DNA of 64,000 nucleotides from Choanephora cucurbitarum (GCA_025331435.1 JAIWNI010000019.1:124001-188000), one strand, 5' to 3'. Numbered from the stretch's first letter, positions 45,388 to 57,473 are shown. The notes: a model not told the origin generated them from the letters alone. Made by a program: numbers and translations.

Positions 45388-47008
45388 ATGTCCGAAACAC
45401 TTGATAAAGCTGAGACGAATAAGATAGAGGAATCAGCTATTAAGCAAGAGACTGATTCCGATATTGTCATGACCTGTCAGACCAAAGACGATCAGACAAC
45501 AGACTCTCAAGGAGATATTTCAGTTAAATTAGAGGATGCAAACAATAAAAAGCAGTTATCAGATTCAAATGGAGATCGTAGTTCGCCTATAGAGCCCTCT
45601 GTTGACGAACACATTATGACAGAGGCAACTAGGGTAGATGGATCAGATACGCCTGCTTTATCGATAGAACAAGAAGTAACGTCTACCTCAGTAGTATCAC
45701 CGACAACAGTTGAAGTAGTCATACCAGAATCAGAAACATCAAAAGCAACAACTATACCAATGTCAGTCTCAGAAACATCTACTTCAGACACACCTGTTGC
45801 TATGCCTGTTCAAGACGATAAGCCTACTTCTACTTCGCCTGTCCCTCCTAATAACTCAACCACTTCCACTATAGCACCAACAGAGCCCTCCAGTCCATCT
45901 GCCACTGATGTGCCTACTATCGATACAACGACAGCTGTAACAACATCTATAGACAGCACATCACCTAGCGCTGTAACACCCACTATAGATGTTACTACAC
46001 CTGCTGATACAACACCTATAGTTACCACTGCTGATGCTGTTGATACTCCTATTGATGTCACTACTGTTGATGTCACTACTGCAGATGTTGCTACGATTAA
46101 TACTACAGATGCTGACACTGCAAACACTACTACTACTACTACTACTGCAGATATCAATTCAACTACTACTCCAACTACAATTAATACTACTACTATTACT
46201 ACTACCGACATGCCCATAACTGCTGCAGCTATGGATACTTCAGAATCTCTTACCGTTGAGCCAGTTGCAGTAGCTTCATCAACAGCATCATTAACGCCTG
46301 TTGCAGGAACATCAGGCACATCATCTCCTGTTAATAATACAATCAATCCATTACAAAGCACCTTGAGTGAACCTTCAGAAGCTCTGTCTACAGTCAACTC
46401 ATCAACTGAACTAACCCCCTCTGCTGATCCTGCCATGCTCACAGCATCTGATGCCATCCCAACACCCATTACTACTTTTGAAGAAATCCAGAGACAACTC
46501 AAGAGTACATTAGATCATATTGAACAGAAGAATATGGTGAGTGGATTTCAAACGTTGAGTAAGGCAACAAGTGCGGTGGTGGATCATTGTGAGCAACTTG
46601 GTAAGTTTTGTGTCTCCAAGCTTGTAGAAGAGACATTGACCATCTTTTTGTATTCTAGGCTTGACATCAGACGATCACCCATACAATGCAATTGATCGAG
46701 AACAGTTCTGGGCTGGTTTGAATAACTGCTGGCTTTATGCATTAGCACAGCGACATGAACCCAGCAGTGATTCTGAACGAATGACAGATCAACACCTCTA
46801 TAGCATAAGAGAGATGGTGGTCAAATGGGCGGACAAATTAGAACGTTATGGTCTTGTTGATTATGAAATGGGATGGTGGGAAGCTGATATTTTGGCTGCA
46901 ATTGATGGTATCTTGGCTATGAACTATGCAGCTGCCCAGGCTGCTGCTCAAGCTGTTGTTGCCCAAGCTGCTGCTGCTTTGTTTGGAGACGATGTGAATA
47001 TGCAATAA
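45388..47008 (+). CDS. Ser/Thr-rich protein with conserved-looking C-terminal helical domain, function unknown
   Basis: Two exons (45388-46600, 46659-47008, intron 58 nt) give 520 residues. Residues 1-360 are low complexity: acidic and Ser/Thr/Pro-rich, then Thr/Val/Asp-rich encoded by ACT/ACA/GAT triplets (about 45890-46210), clearly disordered. From residue about 365 the protein is ordered and helical: TFEEIQRQLKSTLDHIEQKN, GFQTLSKATSAVVDHCEQLG, AIDREQFWAGLNNCWLYALA, MVVKWADKLERYGLVDYEMG, then WWEADILAAIDGILAMNYAA and an Ala/Gln-rich end. No signal peptide or membrane segment. I do not recognise the domain; a regulatory or scaffold role is possible. Long antisense frames over the repeat region are by-products of the triplet bias. 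It is tail-to-tail with DOM34 (188 bp). Confidence 0.75.
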
Positions 47009-47196
47009 TATAGACTTTTTTTTTAGATGATAGACCTTCTCCCTTTCTCTCTTTTCATATGTATATCTACATATGATTTATCAGAGCTCTCTCCTCCCAT
47101 TCCATATTTCTTTTTTTTAGCTGTAAATATATCTATAAACATAAAGAAAAACAATAAACAATGTACACACGTATATATAATATTCTATCATAATCT

Positions 47197-48637
47197 TTAA
47201 TCATCTTCTAATTCATCAATGTCTGGTATAGGATATGTCAAAATAGCAGCAACACCTGTCAATTGATTTAATTCTATACAGGAAACAAACTGCTCAGTAA
47301 CTAAATAGCTAACACACAAGGCAAAAGAACACTTACGTTCACCTGATGGATGCATACTTGAAAACACATAGACTTGACCATTCTGTGCTCTAACTTGTTC
47401 TACTAATGCCACATATTTCTTACGTGTTGCTATATCCGCAGATCTAAATAGTTCATCTGTCACAAGCAGTGTTCCAACAGCACCTCTTTCATTTGCCTTG
47501 TAGACATGATCAAAACCATAAAATGCCCTATCAGGATCCTGATTCATCATTTCGTAAAATCGATCTAAGGCTTGTACTTCACGAGCAGCCTTTGTGTCTG
47601 CTAACTTGGCTTGTACAGAAGGATCTTGCATGACTTCAGTAAGTGCATGCTTGTGTCCACTTGAACAATGAATCAACACAAACTTGTTCTTGTTTTCCAA
47701 TACCAACTTATTGCCTGTTTTCTAGAAACAAAGTGAATCCCTTGCTTTTCTTTTCTGCGCTAGTTTCTTTTCTCTTCTGACTTACCACTGCTTGATCAAA
47801 AACATAAGCATATACCTGATCCTTAACAAATCCTGGACTGGCAATCAAGATGGCCTTGGCAATGTCAAAATTGATATGACGTAAAATACCTTGATAAATC
47901 TGCTCATAAAATCTTTCCAATCCCTTATCATGGTTTGCTGTTGATCCTTTACGTTTTCTAGGAATAGGGCTTTCGATACGCTGGCGTACGATTGTCATAT
48001 GTTGAGTCAGGAAACAAATATTAGCAAGACCTTCTTGGCATACAATGGCTGCCACATCTGCTTGTTTGGTAATATCACACGCATCTTCTACTCGTTCCAG
48101 AGCAATTGTATCCCATTCTGTCTTGAAGATAGTGAAATTTCTATTCAATTCAAGGTCGATAGTATGATAACTACCCATCTAACATGAAATTAAGCGACTT
48201 GCTCTATCGATTCCTTCGTTGTCTAATTTTACCTTGACATATTGATTTTCGCTTGACACTCTTCCATTAATACGCAATAAGCCCACATTAGGATCAAAAT
48301 CAACACTCTCTACTGTGATTGTCAAATTTAAACGGATACGTTGACTAGTGACTGATCCTGTTGTACTCTCTGACTGTAGACGACTAAAAGAAAATTATAC
48401 ATTTGTCAGTTGATATCGAATCTAGTAGCCGCAGTCTATTCTGATTTTTATTTTACCGAATAGTGACAGCTCGAATCATATCGTCTTTCGAGATCAAATT
48501 GTAGACATGCCACATGTCTTCAAGTTCTTCGGGAAGAAGCGTGACAGATCCAGAAGCGTCTTTCTCCAATGACTTGCTAATCAACTAATAACACTTTAAC
48601 ACTGCTGCTTACGGTAACACAACAAACTTACTTTCAT
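47197..48637 (-). CDS. DOM34: Ribosome rescue factor Dom34/Pelota
   Basis: Six exons (48632-48637, 48457-48584, 48233-48383, 47786-48178, 47337-47721, 47197-47273) give 379 residues. The first exon is only ATGAAA. The N-terminus [20 protein letters not shown] and [14 protein letters not shown] match the Sm-like domain of Dom34/Pelota, which sits in the ribosomal A site without the GGQ motif of eRF1. The central domain has [39 protein letters not shown] and [15 protein letters not shown]; the C-terminal domain has [48 protein letters not shown] and a final acidic IDELEDD. With Hbs1 it dissociates ribosomes stalled in no-go and non-stop decay. Length agrees with yeast (386). All introns are 47-73 nt with consistent phases. 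Confidence 0.95.
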
Positions 48638-49622
48638 TTTTCAGAAAAAAAATAATAGTAGGGAAAGAGAAAGTAAACTCCATTCTCGAAAGAAAAAAAA
48701 TACGAGACACTTTGAAATCGATTGTCCAATCAAATGTATTCATTTTTAGTTTACATGAAGTCATCGTTGATGTGAAGCCAAAAAAGAAGGTTGAAACAGT
48801 AATGCTTACTCCTCATTCAGTAGTTGATAATACATATCGTTTCGAAACAACTACTTTCTTTTTTATCCCTCTAAATGCTTCACAAGCTGTGCCTTATTTC
48901 GGACTCCCTTACATGCTTCTTTTTGATTCTAATTGGACACTTTGCACCCCCAGGCTACAATAATGAGAAAGAAATCTTCTTTTCCTTTTGTTAGGTCTTT
49001 GTACACTTATTTTGTAACAAAAAAAATCTGACCATAAAATTGAAGAAAACAGAAAGGGGAGTTTGGTGACAAAAGCAACAATAGAGCCCAACACAAGTTG
49101 TTAGGATCATAGAAAGAAAGTCGCATTACCATGAGGTAGCTTGTTAGCTTCTTTAATATCTAATGCACATATGTAATGCATCTAATTTGCATAAAAGTAT
49201 GCTTGAGGAGATTCAAGTCTTAGCAGAAACATTTAAAATAGCCAGTTCAAATGAAATTAATAAGTTCAGCCAATTGGACTCCAGAGCTTGTAACATAATT
49301 GACTAGACTCATGATCCAAATATATTTAGTAACATTTGTTGCAAAAAAGAAACATACACTACTTTCTTTTCGTTGATACTCTGACATCCCATGCTGTCTC
49401 CCTTTCGCCCAGAATCTCTTTGGCATACTCTTTTATGCCATAGAGAGAGATAGACAGGGAGAATTCTATTGTGGCATCTCTTTTACCATTTGAATAACCG
49501 CAAATTAAACTCTGAACAATGGATAAATGCACCCCAGTTGCCCTTCATAAATAGAAAATGCCTCTCTTATCATCTTTTGAGTTCTTCTTTCTTCTTTTTT
49601 TCTTTTCCTGTTTCCCAACAAA
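48638..49622. other. Divergent intergenic region (DOM34 / NDPK fusion)
   Basis: 985 bp between head-to-head genes. A short plus-strand frame (48712-48963) has no motif. A TATA-like word and a long C/T-rich leader precede the fusion gene (49575-49620). No RNA gene or further coding sequence is supported. Confidence 0.5.
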
Positions 49623-52600
49623 ATGTCCGAAAGCGAAATTCGAGAGACAGAAAGTGTAAGTAACTCAAGTTAAAATCACCCCAAAATGATTTTCACTTGA
49701 TCTCATTTTATCACTTCTCTTTCTTTCATAAGGTACCAAATATAATCACTCATCAGGAACAAGGACAAAACCAAGGTAAAGACAAAAAAAGGAATTCTTA
49801 ATTACAAATCAACTTTTTGTCTGATTGGTGTACAATGGGCTTATTTTAGATGAAGTGAACACTTTGGATAAAGCAGTAAGGATCTATTTGTTGTTATTAC
49901 ACCGTGTTATGTTTATAACAAGTATTATTATCTTGACAAACAGCAGCCAACAAGAACCTTAGCTTTAATTAAACCTGATGCAATGCAAGCAAACCATAAG
50001 AATGCTATTATTGAAAAGATTAAGGAGCATGGCTTTACAGTTGTTCAGGAGCGCGAAATTCATCTTACAAAAGAAAAAGCCGGTTTGTTCTACCAAGAAC
50101 ACGAGAATAAGCCATTTTATGATGAGCTTACAAGTTGGATGAGCAGGTAAGAAAAGAAAAAAAAAATAATAGCGAAAAACTTTTTCTTCCCTTCTTTGGA
50201 CGTGTGTTACAAATGGTCTAGAAAGAAAGAAGAGAGGAAAAAAAAAGTGACACTTCAATTTTGTGATATGCAACTCACATATATTTACAAAGCGAACCCA
50301 TCTATGCGCTCGTTTTGGAAAAACAAGATGCCGTTCAAGCATGGAGAGATTTGATGGGTCCCACAAACGCCGTCAAGGCAAAAGAAACACATCCTACAAG
50401 GTAAGAGGTGAAATGGTTTAAAGTTCTTTTTTTGTTTATTTATTTTATTAGTATGAGAGCATTGTTTGGAACAGATGGTTCTCATAATGCTACCCATGGA
50501 AGTGATTCCCTTGAAAGTGCAAAACGCGAAATTGACTTGATTTTCGACCAACAGGAACCTGAACCAGCCGCCAGTTCAGAAAAAGATGTAAAGTCGAAAG
50601 AAACTGTGAAGGATTTGTCTGAAGATGAATCTGTGACATCAGCCGTACCTGAAAAAGTGACGAATGACATAACCAATGATAGCCGCTTGGTAGACACAGA
50701 CCAGGTGGCTGTCCAACCTTCCGTCTCTGCTGTCGAAACCAGTTCTTCTGAACCCGGCACACAAGAGCACAACGTCGGAACTGAACTTCCTGTTACCGAC
50801 AAGGATAATGCAGCTGAAAAGCAAAATGCTGTAAACAAAGACCAATCTGAATACACTCACGTCCAGTTAGAAGAAAGCAAGAGTTTGACAAGCAAAAATC
50901 ATGCTGAGCCCATTTCGTTGGATCAACAGGAAAAACAAAACGAACGTACGGCTGAGATTGAAACATCTCTGCAGCACAATGACGAGCTAGAAGATAATGA
51001 ATCAACAAACAGCTCTCAAGAACATGCAGAAGATTCGGATGCTATTGCAACTGATATGAGTAGCCAAACTCAAGAAGAAGATGCATATTTAGCTCATGAT
51101 GAAGTAGAACCCGAAACAAAGAAGCTTGAAGAGAAACGTTTTGAAAAAGATAATGAACCTGTTACTGAAGAGGTTCAGCAATTAGAAAAAGAAAGCACTG
51201 GAACTGCTCAAGAAGATACTAATGAAATCTTGAAGGAGCAGTCTTCTCAAGAGAACAAGCCAACTCAGCTTGAGGAAACTACCGAACAAACTGCTCATGA
51301 TAAGAACGAAGCCCAGATGCCTGAGGACAAAGAGACACAAGCTTTCAAGAGTGATAATGAACCTGAAAAGCAACATCAGGAGACTCATGAACAAGAAAAC
51401 CACGAAGTTCATGAACAAGAAAGTCATGAAGTCCACAAACAAGAGAACCATGAAGTTCATGAACAAAAGCAAGAAAAAGAGAACCATGAAGTTCGTGAAC
51501 AAGAGAACCATGAAGTTCATGAACAAGAAGACCACGAAGAAAAGCAAGAACAGACCCAAGATAAAGAGCCCATAGAAAGTGCCGAAGAAACAGTGACATC
51601 TAGATCTGCTGATAACGGATCGTCTACATCCAATGTTAGTGCAACCAAGGTATACGTTGTGTTAGTATGTCATTGACTTGTTATCTCATATGTTTATTTG
51701 TGTTTTAGGATCAGCAGCAATCATCAGATAATCCTAGTGACACTATTGCCGATGATGTAGGTACCCATTCTTCTTCTAAGGAGGCTGAAAGAAAAGTGAA
51801 GAAGGTAGTCAAAAAGACGTCACCTACCACTGCTACTGCTACGACTGCTGGTATCAAAAAACCATTATCTAAGCCCAAAACAACAATGGCCTCCAATGGT
51901 ATCCGATCAGCCACAGAGAAGAAAACACCAGCAAAAGCAACAGCTGCTACTACCACAACAAAGAAACTATCTCCTCCAATCCATAAAAAGAAAGAAGGAG
52001 AAAATGATAACAAAAATAGTGCTACCAAAGCAACTACTAAGGTGGCTCGTGTACCACGCGTTGCACTGCTTGCTGCCCAGAAAAAGAAGGCACCTGAAGA
52101 AACAGAAGGAGACAAACCTGTCAAGAAGACGGCTGCCTCTACCACAGTAAGAAAACCAATGTCTTCTAGACCAACTACTGGTGGTGCTTCTACTGCTGCT
52201 GGTGTTGCTTCACGTAAGAAGCTCAGCACTACTGAAACGAAAAAGCCTGTTACTACAACAACAACTGCTGACAAAAAGACAACGTCACCTCCTACTTCTA
52301 CACTCAGAAAACCTACAGGATCTCGAGACCTTACCACTTCACCAGGTGTTTCAAAGCTCACTACCAACAGCACTGAATCAAAACTGAAAGCTCCCAAAGT
52401 AACAAGAAGCTCAACTGAATCAAAGACAACAGACGCCAAGTCAAAGACGGTTTCTAGGTTGACTTCAGGTATACGTCGAGTCTCTCCACCCAATTCCACT
52501 GCAACTGCAAACAAAAAGGTATGCAATCAAGTGGAAATAATTGATTGATTTGTCTGTTTCTCACCCCCTTGATTTTAGTCTGCTACGACAACTCCAGTTA

Positions 52601-53328
52601 CACCAGTCAAACGCTCCAGCAAGACACTAAAAACAGAGACCCGTGCCACAAACCCTAATGCTAAGACTAGAAAGGAAACCTCGTCAACAACTACTAAAAA
52701 GATACCTCAGATCAAAAAGAAGCCATTGGAAAAAGAATTAGAGCCTGTCAAAGAACCTCAAGCATCACATTCACTTGAAAAAGCTCAAGAAGCAGAACAG
52801 CACTCAATTGAAAAAGCTCAAGAAGAGGAAAAGCCTCAAGAAGAGGAAAAGCCTCAAGAAGAGGAAAAGCCTCAAGAAGAGGAACCTCAAGAAGAAGAGA
52901 AGCATTTTGTTGATGAAGTTCAAGAAGAACCTATTGAAGATAAAGAAGAACATGAAGAGGTGAACAATACCGCTGAAAACCCAATTCAGCCTAATGAAGA
53001 ACATGAAAATGTTGATGAAGAGCCCGTTCACAAAGAAGAATTGGAAGAAGTCAAGTTGGAGGACCCTTCAATTGTGATTGAAAAAGATGTTGATGTATCT
53101 TCTCAACAAGAAGATGTTCAACAAAACATTCAAAGTTCTGATGCAGAAATTGCTGCTATCACATCTCATAAGCCTCAAATGGCTTCACTTCTTAGTAAAT
53201 TTGAGAACCTTAACAATGACAATACCAATGGTATTCAATCTAATCAACAACTCAACACTACCTTATCAAAGGAGATCCGTGCTAAGTCTCCTAACCGTAT
53301 TTCTGACATGATTAATCGCTTTAGCTAA
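49623..53328 (+). CDS. Nucleoside diphosphate kinase-like domain fused to a very long charged, disordered tail
   Basis: Eight exons join in frame to 1056 residues: 49623-49655, 49733-49775, 49850-49875, 49944-50146, 50293-50400, 50452-51649, 51709-52518, 52579-53328. Residues about 37-170 are an NDPK domain: RTLALIKPDAMQANHK, GFTVVQEREIHLTKEKAG, FYDELTSWMS, IYALVLEKQDAVQAWRDLMGPT, RALFGTDGSHNATHGSDS with the catalytic His at about 153, and SAKREIDLIF. The motif pattern is nearest group II NME5/NME6-type proteins. Residues 180-540 are acidic and Glu/Gln/Ser-rich with HEVHEQEN repeats; residues 540-850 are Lys/Thr/Ser/Pro-rich and very basic, like a microtubule- or nucleic-acid-binding projection; residues 860-980 are acidic with KPQEEE repeats; the last 60 residues look conserved (MASLLSKFENLNNDN, KSPNRISDMINRFS). 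The kinase residues look intact, but activity is inferred. The fusion spans two in-phase introns, so it is not a simple read-through. Confidence 0.82.
51384..51540 (+). repeat. HEVHEQEN-type imperfect coding repeat
   Basis: Inside exon 6 of the NDPK fusion gene, a 24-nt-like unit encoding H-E-V-H-E-Q-E-N and variants (HEVHKQEN, HEVREQEN) is repeated about six times. It is imperfect at the DNA level, so it is an established coding repeat and not a very recent expansion. Copy number is likely to vary between strains. Confidence 0.8.
52817..52900 (+). repeat. KPQEEE coding repeat (18-nt unit)
   Basis: In exon 8 of the NDPK fusion gene, an 18-nt unit CCTCAAGAAGAGGAAAAG is repeated about four times almost perfectly, encoding K-P-Q-E-E-E. 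The high DNA identity suggests recent slippage or unequal crossing over, in contrast to the older HEVHEQEN block upstream. Confidence 0.85.
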
Positions 53329-53509
53329 ATTTAATAATAAAATTAATAATCTCCTAGTTTAAAAAAAAATTATGCTTCAATTCACTGATATTTTATTCGG
53401 ATACTGAATTATTTGGAAGTCGCCTTGACTAGGGGCTTTTTTTATAGACATTTCATCACCAATTTAAACCTTTTTTTTTTATTATTATTTTCGTATCATC
53501 AAGGAGTCA

Positions 53510-54447
53510 ATGAACACAAGAAATTGGTGTCAATTATTAAGAGCAACAACAACAACTTTAACAAGAACGAGGGTAGCACTCAATATTCAGAAAATCCGTG
53601 CTGCACCAGTAAGTCGACAGTTTTCAACCAGTCTATCATGGCGCAGTTCTATGGTTCAAGAGAAGAAGTGTTGGCAGTGTCAAGCACCAAACAAGCCCTC
53701 CTCTCTGTTTTGTGAGAACAAATCATGCAGTGTTATTCAGCCTATTCCTTCTTCATTAAACTTTTTTAATTTGCTTCAAGTGGGTGAAGGACAAGAAAAG
53801 TAAGTAAGAAAGAAGAAAAGCTTGTTTTACAGTTTGTCAAGCATGTTATGTAACCATACCTTTGATAGAGAAAAGCCAAGTTTCAATATTGATTTGAAAG
53901 CTTTGAAAAAGAGATTTTTGATCTTACAGCAAAAGGCTCATCCTGATAGTTATTCTCAAGCAGCAAAGGTAATACAGACAAACAAACAAAACAATTTTAA
54001 TGCATGCGTGCTCATGACATGATAGCAAGAACTAGATTACGCTCAGCTTCAATCTTCCATTATTAACAAAGCATACAACACCCTGAAAAATCCCTTGAGT
54101 CGTGCTCAGTATATTCTTAAGCAACAAGGTATAGAAGTGGACGAATCAGAATCTTTGAATGATCCAGAACTGTTGATGGAGGTCATGGAATTTAGAGAAG
54201 AACTGGAGGAAGTGAGCTCAGAGGAAGAATTGAAGCCTCTGAAGCAGAGAAATGATGGTGAGAGCAAGTGATTTGTGCTTCTGCATATATATTTATATTG
54301 ATATTTGATATAGAAAGGTATCAAGAGACAGTCAACAGACTACAGGATGCATTTGAAAAGCAGGATTATGACAAGGCAAAAGAATTGGCCATTGAATTAC
54401 AGTATTGGACCAGCATTCAAAATGCCATTCATGAATGGCACCCATAG
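53510..54447 (+). CDS. JAC1: Mitochondrial J-domain co-chaperone for Fe-S cluster assembly
   Basis: Four exons (53510-53799, 53869-53968, 54026-54257, 54314-54447) encode 251 residues. The N-terminus (MNTRNWCQLLRATTTTLTRTRVAL) is Arg/Thr-rich without acids, a mitochondrial presequence. Residues about 50-75 form a zinc-ribbon-like segment with two C-x-x-C/C-x4-C pairs (KKCWQCQAPN, LFCENKSC), as in animal HSCB and unlike yeast Jac1, which lacks it. The J domain follows with FNIDLKALKKRFLILQQKAH then HPDSY, and SSIINKAYNTLKNPLSRAQY. The C-terminal HSCB helices contain LNDPELLMEVMEFREELEE and the end is KELAIELQYWTSIQNAIHEW. Jac1 delivers the scaffold Isu1 to the Hsp70 Ssq1. Two acceptors 36 nt apart (53833 and 53868) both keep frame; I use the second because the first would leave a 33-nt intron. 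Confidence 0.93.
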
Positions 54448-54763
54448 AAATAAAGTATTGTACATGTGAAAGATGTATGTGTTTCTCTGTATGTGCGTGA
54501 ATACGTTGTTGATAAACTGCCCATCAGGAACAATGTACTTTTTTCACTATTTTTAGGTTTTTTTTTATCAAACACCACTAGTATTCAAGTTGCTTCCTAT
54601 CTGATCATTAAAAAAAAGTTCCACGAGAGTCTGGTTCTCCCTCTTTTTTTTTGGGTATTTAAAAGATTTTCTTTCTTTCCATTTCCCCCCCTTCTTCCTC
54701 TCTCTCCTTCCTAATTTTCTTTCTTTCTTACCTATTATTTATTTTGATACCTCTTATCAAATA
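54448..54763. other. Intergenic spacer before CDC24
   Basis: 316 bp between two plus-strand genes. The JAC1 3' part has AATAAAG right after its stop (near 54449). The CDC24 leader is a long C/T-rich tract (54660-54740) with runs of C and CT. No other feature seen. Confidence 0.45.
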
Positions 54764-57473
54764 ATGGCAGTTAACCGAAGAAATCCTTCGGCCATGCCAG
54801 ATTTAGCACCACCCTCGCCTTCACCGCTCAGACCAGTCAACACTGCGGTTCCTGCTATGAATACTTCACCTGCCTTGACAGCTGCAAACACAACCGGTAC
54901 AAACTCTCTGTACCATACTTGTTTATCCGTATTGAACAGATTGACCTGTGTTGAAGGCATGTCCGACTACATACATTCGGAAACATCAACCGACCCATTA
55001 TCAAAATTGACATCTATCTGTCGACAAGGTTACCCTTTGTGTACCTTATACAATGCTCTGAACCCTTTAGAGCCATTGAAATCTAAAGCTGATCCCACAT
55101 TAAATGCTGTCAATTCTTGCAAAGCTAACGTCTATCATTTCATTGTTGCTTGTAAACATGTCTTATTGTTTGAAGAAGATGACATGTTTACTATTTCTGA
55201 TCTATATCAAGATGACACCAATGGCTTTGTTAAAGTAGGGATCTTATATAATTTATCTAATTTTATAAATTCATTGATTGGTCCCTTTATTCTTTTGTAA
55301 AAAAAAATTAATAGGTCGTTAATACAGTGAATAAGCTGTTGAAACTCTTGGAAGAACGTGGCATTATTTCTGTTCAGTCATCAAGAAGAAACTCAGACAA
55401 TGATCATCAGAAAATGGACCTTTCCAACAATGTTCCAAAAAATACGCGAGATAAAGTTGTTATGGAGTTGTTGGAAACAGAACGTAAATATGTACAAGAT
55501 ATGGAAATTCTTCAGGTAAGGACTCAATGGGATAAATATTTGCTATGACTAACAAGAAAAATATATAGAACTATATGCGTGAATTGCAACATAAGAAAAT
55601 AGTTTCCCCTGATACGATACACTACTTGTTTGGCAATTTGAATGCTCTAGTTGATTTCCAACGTCGTTTCTTAATTCAAATGGAAGAAATTGCTGAGAAA
55701 CAACCGGAAGAGCAAAGGATTGGTTACCTGTTTCTACAAATGGAAGAATATTTCTGCGTGTACGAACCTTATTGCGCTAATTATTATTCGGCCCAAGATT
55801 TGGTGGTTCAGGAAACTCCTCGTTTGCAACAGTTGAATCACATTTTAAACCCAATTTACGAATTGCCTTCTTTATTAATTAAGCCCGTTCAACGTATTTG
55901 TAAATACCCCCTTTTATTACAGGAGCTTGTCAGAAGCACCGATTCGTCTTGGTTGTATTATCATGAACTTCAGCAAAGTCTTGAATCCATGAAACGTGTC
56001 ACAGAAAGAATTAATGAAACTCAACGACAATGCGAAAACATGCAATCTGTCCAAGAATTGAAAGATCGCCTCAACCAATGGCGCAGGCAAATAGTCGACG
56101 GCTGTGGTAACCTCTTATTACAAGACAAATTGATCGCTACTTGTCAGGCTATTGACAACAGTGAACGAGAGCGAGAAGTCCATGTGTTCTGCTTTGACAA
56201 GGCACTTTTGATCTTCAAGGAAAAGGCAAACAACCTCTCTATCAAAAAGAAGCGTCAAGGCAGTCTTGTACCCAAGTTGATCATTCAGACCTCTTCTATA
56301 GCCGATGTAGAAGATCAATTCAAGAACAACAGTTGGTGGCTCCAAATTCATTTGCAAGATAGCGAATCAGATCATTTATCAATCAAGTTCAGAAATGAGG
56401 AACAAGTCAAACTTTGGTCAACTACCTTGATAAAGGCATCCAAAAAAGCTCAAGCTGCATCAGACTACATGTTGTCTACTCACTTTGAAAGCTCTTACTC
56501 TGATGAATTCGGTGATGAAGAAGATGACTTCTTTGATGATGATGAAGAAGAATGTATCTCCTATCGTTCTAGAAGTAATTCCTTCAGCCAGCAACAATCA
56601 ATTCGTGGCAAGCTTGGTCCAATCCAAAGTCACGACATGTCTCAAAAACACAGTAGTACAGGCCGTCCCTACAATAACGTGCCTGGCATGAACTTGTCTC
56701 CCTTGCCTCGCTCAAACTCTAACTTAAATTACCAATATTATCCTGTTTCACCACCACCTTCTTATCCTTCTTCTCCTACAAGCTCTTCACGTACTTCTAG
56801 CAATTCTAGCTGGGCTCGTACTGATGGTATCTATGCTGACATGGCACCTAGTCTATTTGATTATCAATCAACGGAATTTTCACAGCGCACACTCTTGTCA
56901 ACTGGACGTTCTCAATCTCAATCTGCACCCTGTGGTAGCACAAGACCAGCTTTACCTGTCAATCAAACCCGTCTTCGATCACAAAGCAGCCCTAACATCA
57001 TGAAGAATGGTGTGACAGTACCAGTATTGAGTACCTCTAGCTCAACTGCCACAAGTCAGCAAAATGAACTTAAAGTGCCACAAGTCCCTATGGTTCGTCA
57101 ATACAACCATAAGCCTGCTCCACTCGATTTGTCACGCCAGAAGTCTCAAGTCATTCGCTCAGCCAATACAACTCCTCGCTTAGCTGATGGTACCATTTTG
57201 CCTCCTTCACCAGGCACTGTTAGAATCAAACTCAACTTCAATGATGGCATCTATGTAATTGTAGCCAATCACGAAGCCACATTCTATGAAATAATGGAAC
57301 GAGTTGACAGAAAGATACGCTTGGTAGCCAACCTCAAGCAAAACGATGTGCTCAGACTCAAATATCAAGACGAAGATGGTGATTATATCACTATCAATTC
57401 TGATGACGATGTTCAAATGGCTTTTGAAAGTCAACTTGCCCATAACACTGTCAACATGTTTGTCAGTCTTTAG
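54764..57473 (+). CDS. CDC24: Rho guanine nucleotide exchange factor Cdc24
   Basis: Three exons (54764-55234, 55315-55515, 55569-57473) give 858 residues, near the yeast length. Domains in order: a calponin-homology-like CDC24 domain (residues about 48-165; LYHTCLSVLNRLTCVEGMSD, LTSICRQGYPLCTLYNALNP), a DH domain from about residue 200 (VVMELLETERKYVQDMEILQ, IHYLFGNLNALVDFQRRFLI, LPSLLIKPVQRICKYPLLLQ), a PH domain (KLIATCQAIDNSERERE, VHVFCFDKALLIFKE, LKLW-type helix EEQVKLWSTTLIKA), a Ser/Pro/Asn-rich linker with acid-rich segment, and a C-terminal PB1 domain with the OPCA motif YQDEDGDYITINSDDDVQMA. The enzyme loads Cdc42 with GTP to set polarity; PB1 binds the scaffold Bem1. First donor is GTAGGG. 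A serine-rich linker with many S/T-P sites suggests CDK control. Confidence 0.95.

Noticed and set aside
45507..46502. Long antisense frames over the Ser/Thr-rich gene
   Set aside because: Val/Ser/Thr-rich products mirror the triplet-repeat composition of the sense gene and carry no motif.
51182..52526. Long antisense frames over the NDPK fusion tail
   Set aside because: They are shadows of the repetitive sense coding sequence; no domain and no splice support.
49623..53328. Two separate genes (a short NDPK gene and a downstream charged protein)
   Set aside because: The NDPK fold continues into exon 6 and the same exon carries on into the tail without a stop, so they cannot be split without cutting the catalytic-His segment away.
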